Below are positions 55,816-56,013 of a stretch of 56,013 bases of DNA, piece after piece (within the stretch, counting starts at the first letter, position 1; every line of letters starts with the position of its first letter). The notes under the pieces were generated by a model. That model was not told where the DNA came from. It did not search any database and worked only from the letters and a program-made list of their open reading frames with translations. Source of the stretch: Setaria digitata (Eukaryota > Nematoda > Chromadorea > Rhabditida > Setariidae); the NCBI GenBank assembly GCA_003640385.1, contig RCAB01000418.1, forward strand, positions 1 to 56,013, read 5' to 3'. The position numbers and the translations under genes were made by a program.

Positions 55816-56013
55816 TTTGCATTTACATATATATAATTAATATAATTGTGGTTATAGTAATATTGACCAGTAAATTCAATTCCAGTAAATTAATCTTGCA
55901 TTTCAGCACAAATATAATCCAGTACATTCTTTTTAATGATCAACATACAATGTTTCCTTCAACATTGCATCAGTTGATGCGAAGCAAAAGTTGTGAGTGA
56001 AAAAAAAAAAAAA

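Overview
The window is nuclear DNA from a nematode, most likely a filarial one. It is very AT-rich with long T/A runs. Its introns are short and end mostly in T-rich cag/tag acceptors. Two genes start just after acceptor-like sites that look like spliced-leader addition sites, and a decayed 5S rRNA plus spliced-leader (SL) RNA pair lies between genes. The species is inferred from style only, since no species marker is present.

Three multi-exon protein genes, all on the + strand, were rebuilt exon by exon with consistent reading phases. (1) 5760-7803: a secreted serpin of 392 residues in 7 exons, with a signal peptide, an inhibitory-type hinge and a C-terminal serpin signature. (2) 15912-23179: glycogen phosphorylase, 854 residues in 20 exons, with the N-terminal regulatory Ser, the catalytic His and the pyridoxal-phosphate Lys all present. 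(3) 24366-34326: Integrator complex subunit 5, about 1081 residues in 28 exons, strongly diverged but recognisable by several collinear motifs. The genes serve unrelated roles (protease control, glycogen breakdown, RNA polymerase II transcript processing/termination). Head-to-tail order of genes 2 and 3 may just be chance.

The rest is gene-poor. 1-5759 holds low-complexity DNA and one decayed tandem repeat. 7804-15911 holds a double hairpin just after the serpin, the 5S rRNA/SL RNA relic at about 10161-10497, a CA-rich stretch, an unexplained 174-codon open frame and a possible non-coding first exon for glycogen phosphorylase. 34327-56013 is 21.7 kb without a supported gene. It holds an exact 62-bp dimeric minisatellite (50201-50868), microsatellites, a 42-bp perfect palindrome near the right end, a few weak coding islands and one undetermined base.

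The most unusual observation is the 5S-SL relic: a 5S-like segment followed 40 bp later, on the same strand, by a 22-nt SL-like exon with a GT donor, SL RNA-type stem-loops, and a tandemly duplicated Sm-site/3' hairpin module.
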